Below the pieces are notes generated by a model. The model made no database searches, was not told the DNA's origin, and worked only from the letters and a program-made list of their open reading frames with translations. Shown here piece after piece: positions 60,909 to 61,258 of a stretch of 61,258 nt of DNA. Made by a program: the position numbers and the translations under genes. This DNA comes from Nitrososphaerota archaeon (lineage in GTDB: Archaea; Thermoproteota; Nitrososphaeria; Conexivisphaerales; Conexivisphaeraceae): assembly GCA_015522695.1 (NCBI GenBank), contig WALT01000026.1, forward strand, positions 1 through 61,258. The letters run 5' to 3'. The stretch's first letter is position 1. Every line of letters begins with the position of its first letter.

Positions 60909-61258
60909 GCCTTGGCGACCATCACGAGCCCAGCCGTATCCCTGTCTACGGCAGCTAAGACGTTCCTGACTACGACTATCACGGAGCCCAGCTTCCTGCT
61001 CATGACGATGAGCCTGGCCCCTGGAACGAGGCCGACGCCGAACAGCCTAGCCAACATCCTCGGGTTGTTCGTCTTTGGAAAGACGACGACTGCCTCTTCC
61101 CCCTCCCTCAATTCGGAGAGCGGTGTAAGCCTCCCGATGGAGGCTATCCTCATTATCTGCTCTGGCTTCAGCTCCAGGTGCTCCAGTGCATGTGCCATGC
61201 TGTGTCCGCCCAGTATCTCCTCCAATTGCTCATGTCTCCTCAGCGCCTCCCTCCCCTC
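60905..61258 (-). CDS. DtxR-family iron-dependent regulator with C-terminal FeoA/SH3-like domain (partial, 5' end outside window)
   Basis: The frame is open to the right edge of the window. The visible 118 residues begin EGREALRRHEQLEEILGGHS and continue MAHALEHLELKPEQIMRIAS, which matches the DtxR dimerisation and metal-ligand helix region (RRHxxLE...A...LEH). They end in a FeoA/SH3-like domain (RLTPLSELREGEEAVVVFPK...LFGVGLVPGARLIVMSRKLG). The DNA-binding winged helix is outside the window. It overlaps feoB by 4 nt, so repressor and transporter are cotranscribed. Alternatively it could be a FeoA with a short N-terminal extension. Confidence 0.7.
   Translation of the reverse strand, partial: EGREALRRHEQLEEILGGHSMAHALEHLELKPEQIMRIASIGRLTPLSELREGEEAVVVFPKTNNPRMLARLFGVGLVPGARLIVMSRKLGSVIVVVRNVLAAVDRDTAGLVMVAKA

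Noticed and set aside
60905-61225. FeoA starting at the TTG at 61225
   Set aside because: The frame continues upstream to the window edge with DtxR-like sequence, so a longer regulator is the better call.
1-61258. tRNA, rRNA or CRISPR array
   Set aside because: No GGTTCGAnTCC-type T-arm with a plausible cloverleaf and no regularly spaced direct repeats were seen by eye; a tRNA/CRISPR scan would decide.

Overview
The window reads as chromosomal DNA of a thermophilic archaeon, most likely of the TACK/Thermoproteota side. The evidence is an ESCRT-III/CdvB-family protein, archaeal-type D-aminoacyl-tRNA deacylase (DTD2), archaeal pterin enzymes (MptA, MptD, MptE), archaeal endonuclease IV, a histidine-type Thi4, class I archaeal aldolase, and codon use dominated by AGG/AGA for Arg and ATA for Ile. 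Most genes have an AT-rich TATA-like box about 25-30 nt before the start codon and no ribosome binding site, so mRNAs look mainly leaderless; GTG and TTG starts are common. I cannot place the genome at genus level. No rRNA, tRNA or CRISPR array was recognised.

Layout. 1-4.2 kb: end of a glycosyltransferase gene, a PAC2 gene, a heavily decayed DDE transposase, then a bile-acid-symporter/ACR3-like permease and a TetR-type repressor gene that share an operator-like palindrome, with a tiny truncated permease gene between them. 4.2-10 kb: an AIR-synthase-like gene and a pterin block (mptE, folP, mptD, mptA), then a divergent TldD-like gene. The folP gene is frameshifted and carries at its C-terminal end a domain that I associate with the N-terminus of some bacterial enzymes. 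10-21.5 kb: an amino-acid permease fused to a nucleotidyltransferase domain, DJ-1/PfpI, aconitase, a tail-anchored protein, a VTT-domain membrane protein, an MBL hydrolase, a homocitrate-synthase-like enzyme, TrmO (preceded by a 30-bp perfect palindrome), a DUF364-like protein and a CoA-transferase.

21.6-31 kb: an AbrB/PhoU regulator, a PEBP protein, a UPF0282 hydrolase, a three-gene ABC export operon with a NEW3-repeat surface protein, a sirtuin and an isolated molybdopterin oxidoreductase. 31-35.5 kb is an erosion zone: an ORF broken by one stop codon, a frameshifted fragment and a truncated LivK-type binding protein lie between an MFS gene, an aminotransferase gene and a large indolepyruvate:ferredoxin oxidoreductase pair (35.5-39.3 kb). 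The aminotransferase and oxidoreductase would together oxidise amino acids by way of 2-oxoacids.

39.4-49 kb: MFS plus a small coupled gene, a trans-sulfuration enzyme, a CBS protein, and a 1.3-kb island with VapBC. The island is flanked by about 110-125-bp direct repeats, each holding the junction between the CBS gene and a phosphoribosyltransferase gene. GMP synthase and a hydrolase/HAD/phosphoesterase cluster follow. 49-61 kb: ESCRT-III paralogue, HemK-type methyltransferase, aldolase-PfkB pair, DTD2, a coiled-coil protein, Thi4, an EndoIII-like protein lacking the catalytic Asp, an M20 peptidase, endonuclease IV, HemA, and a DtxR-FeoB iron operon running off the right edge.
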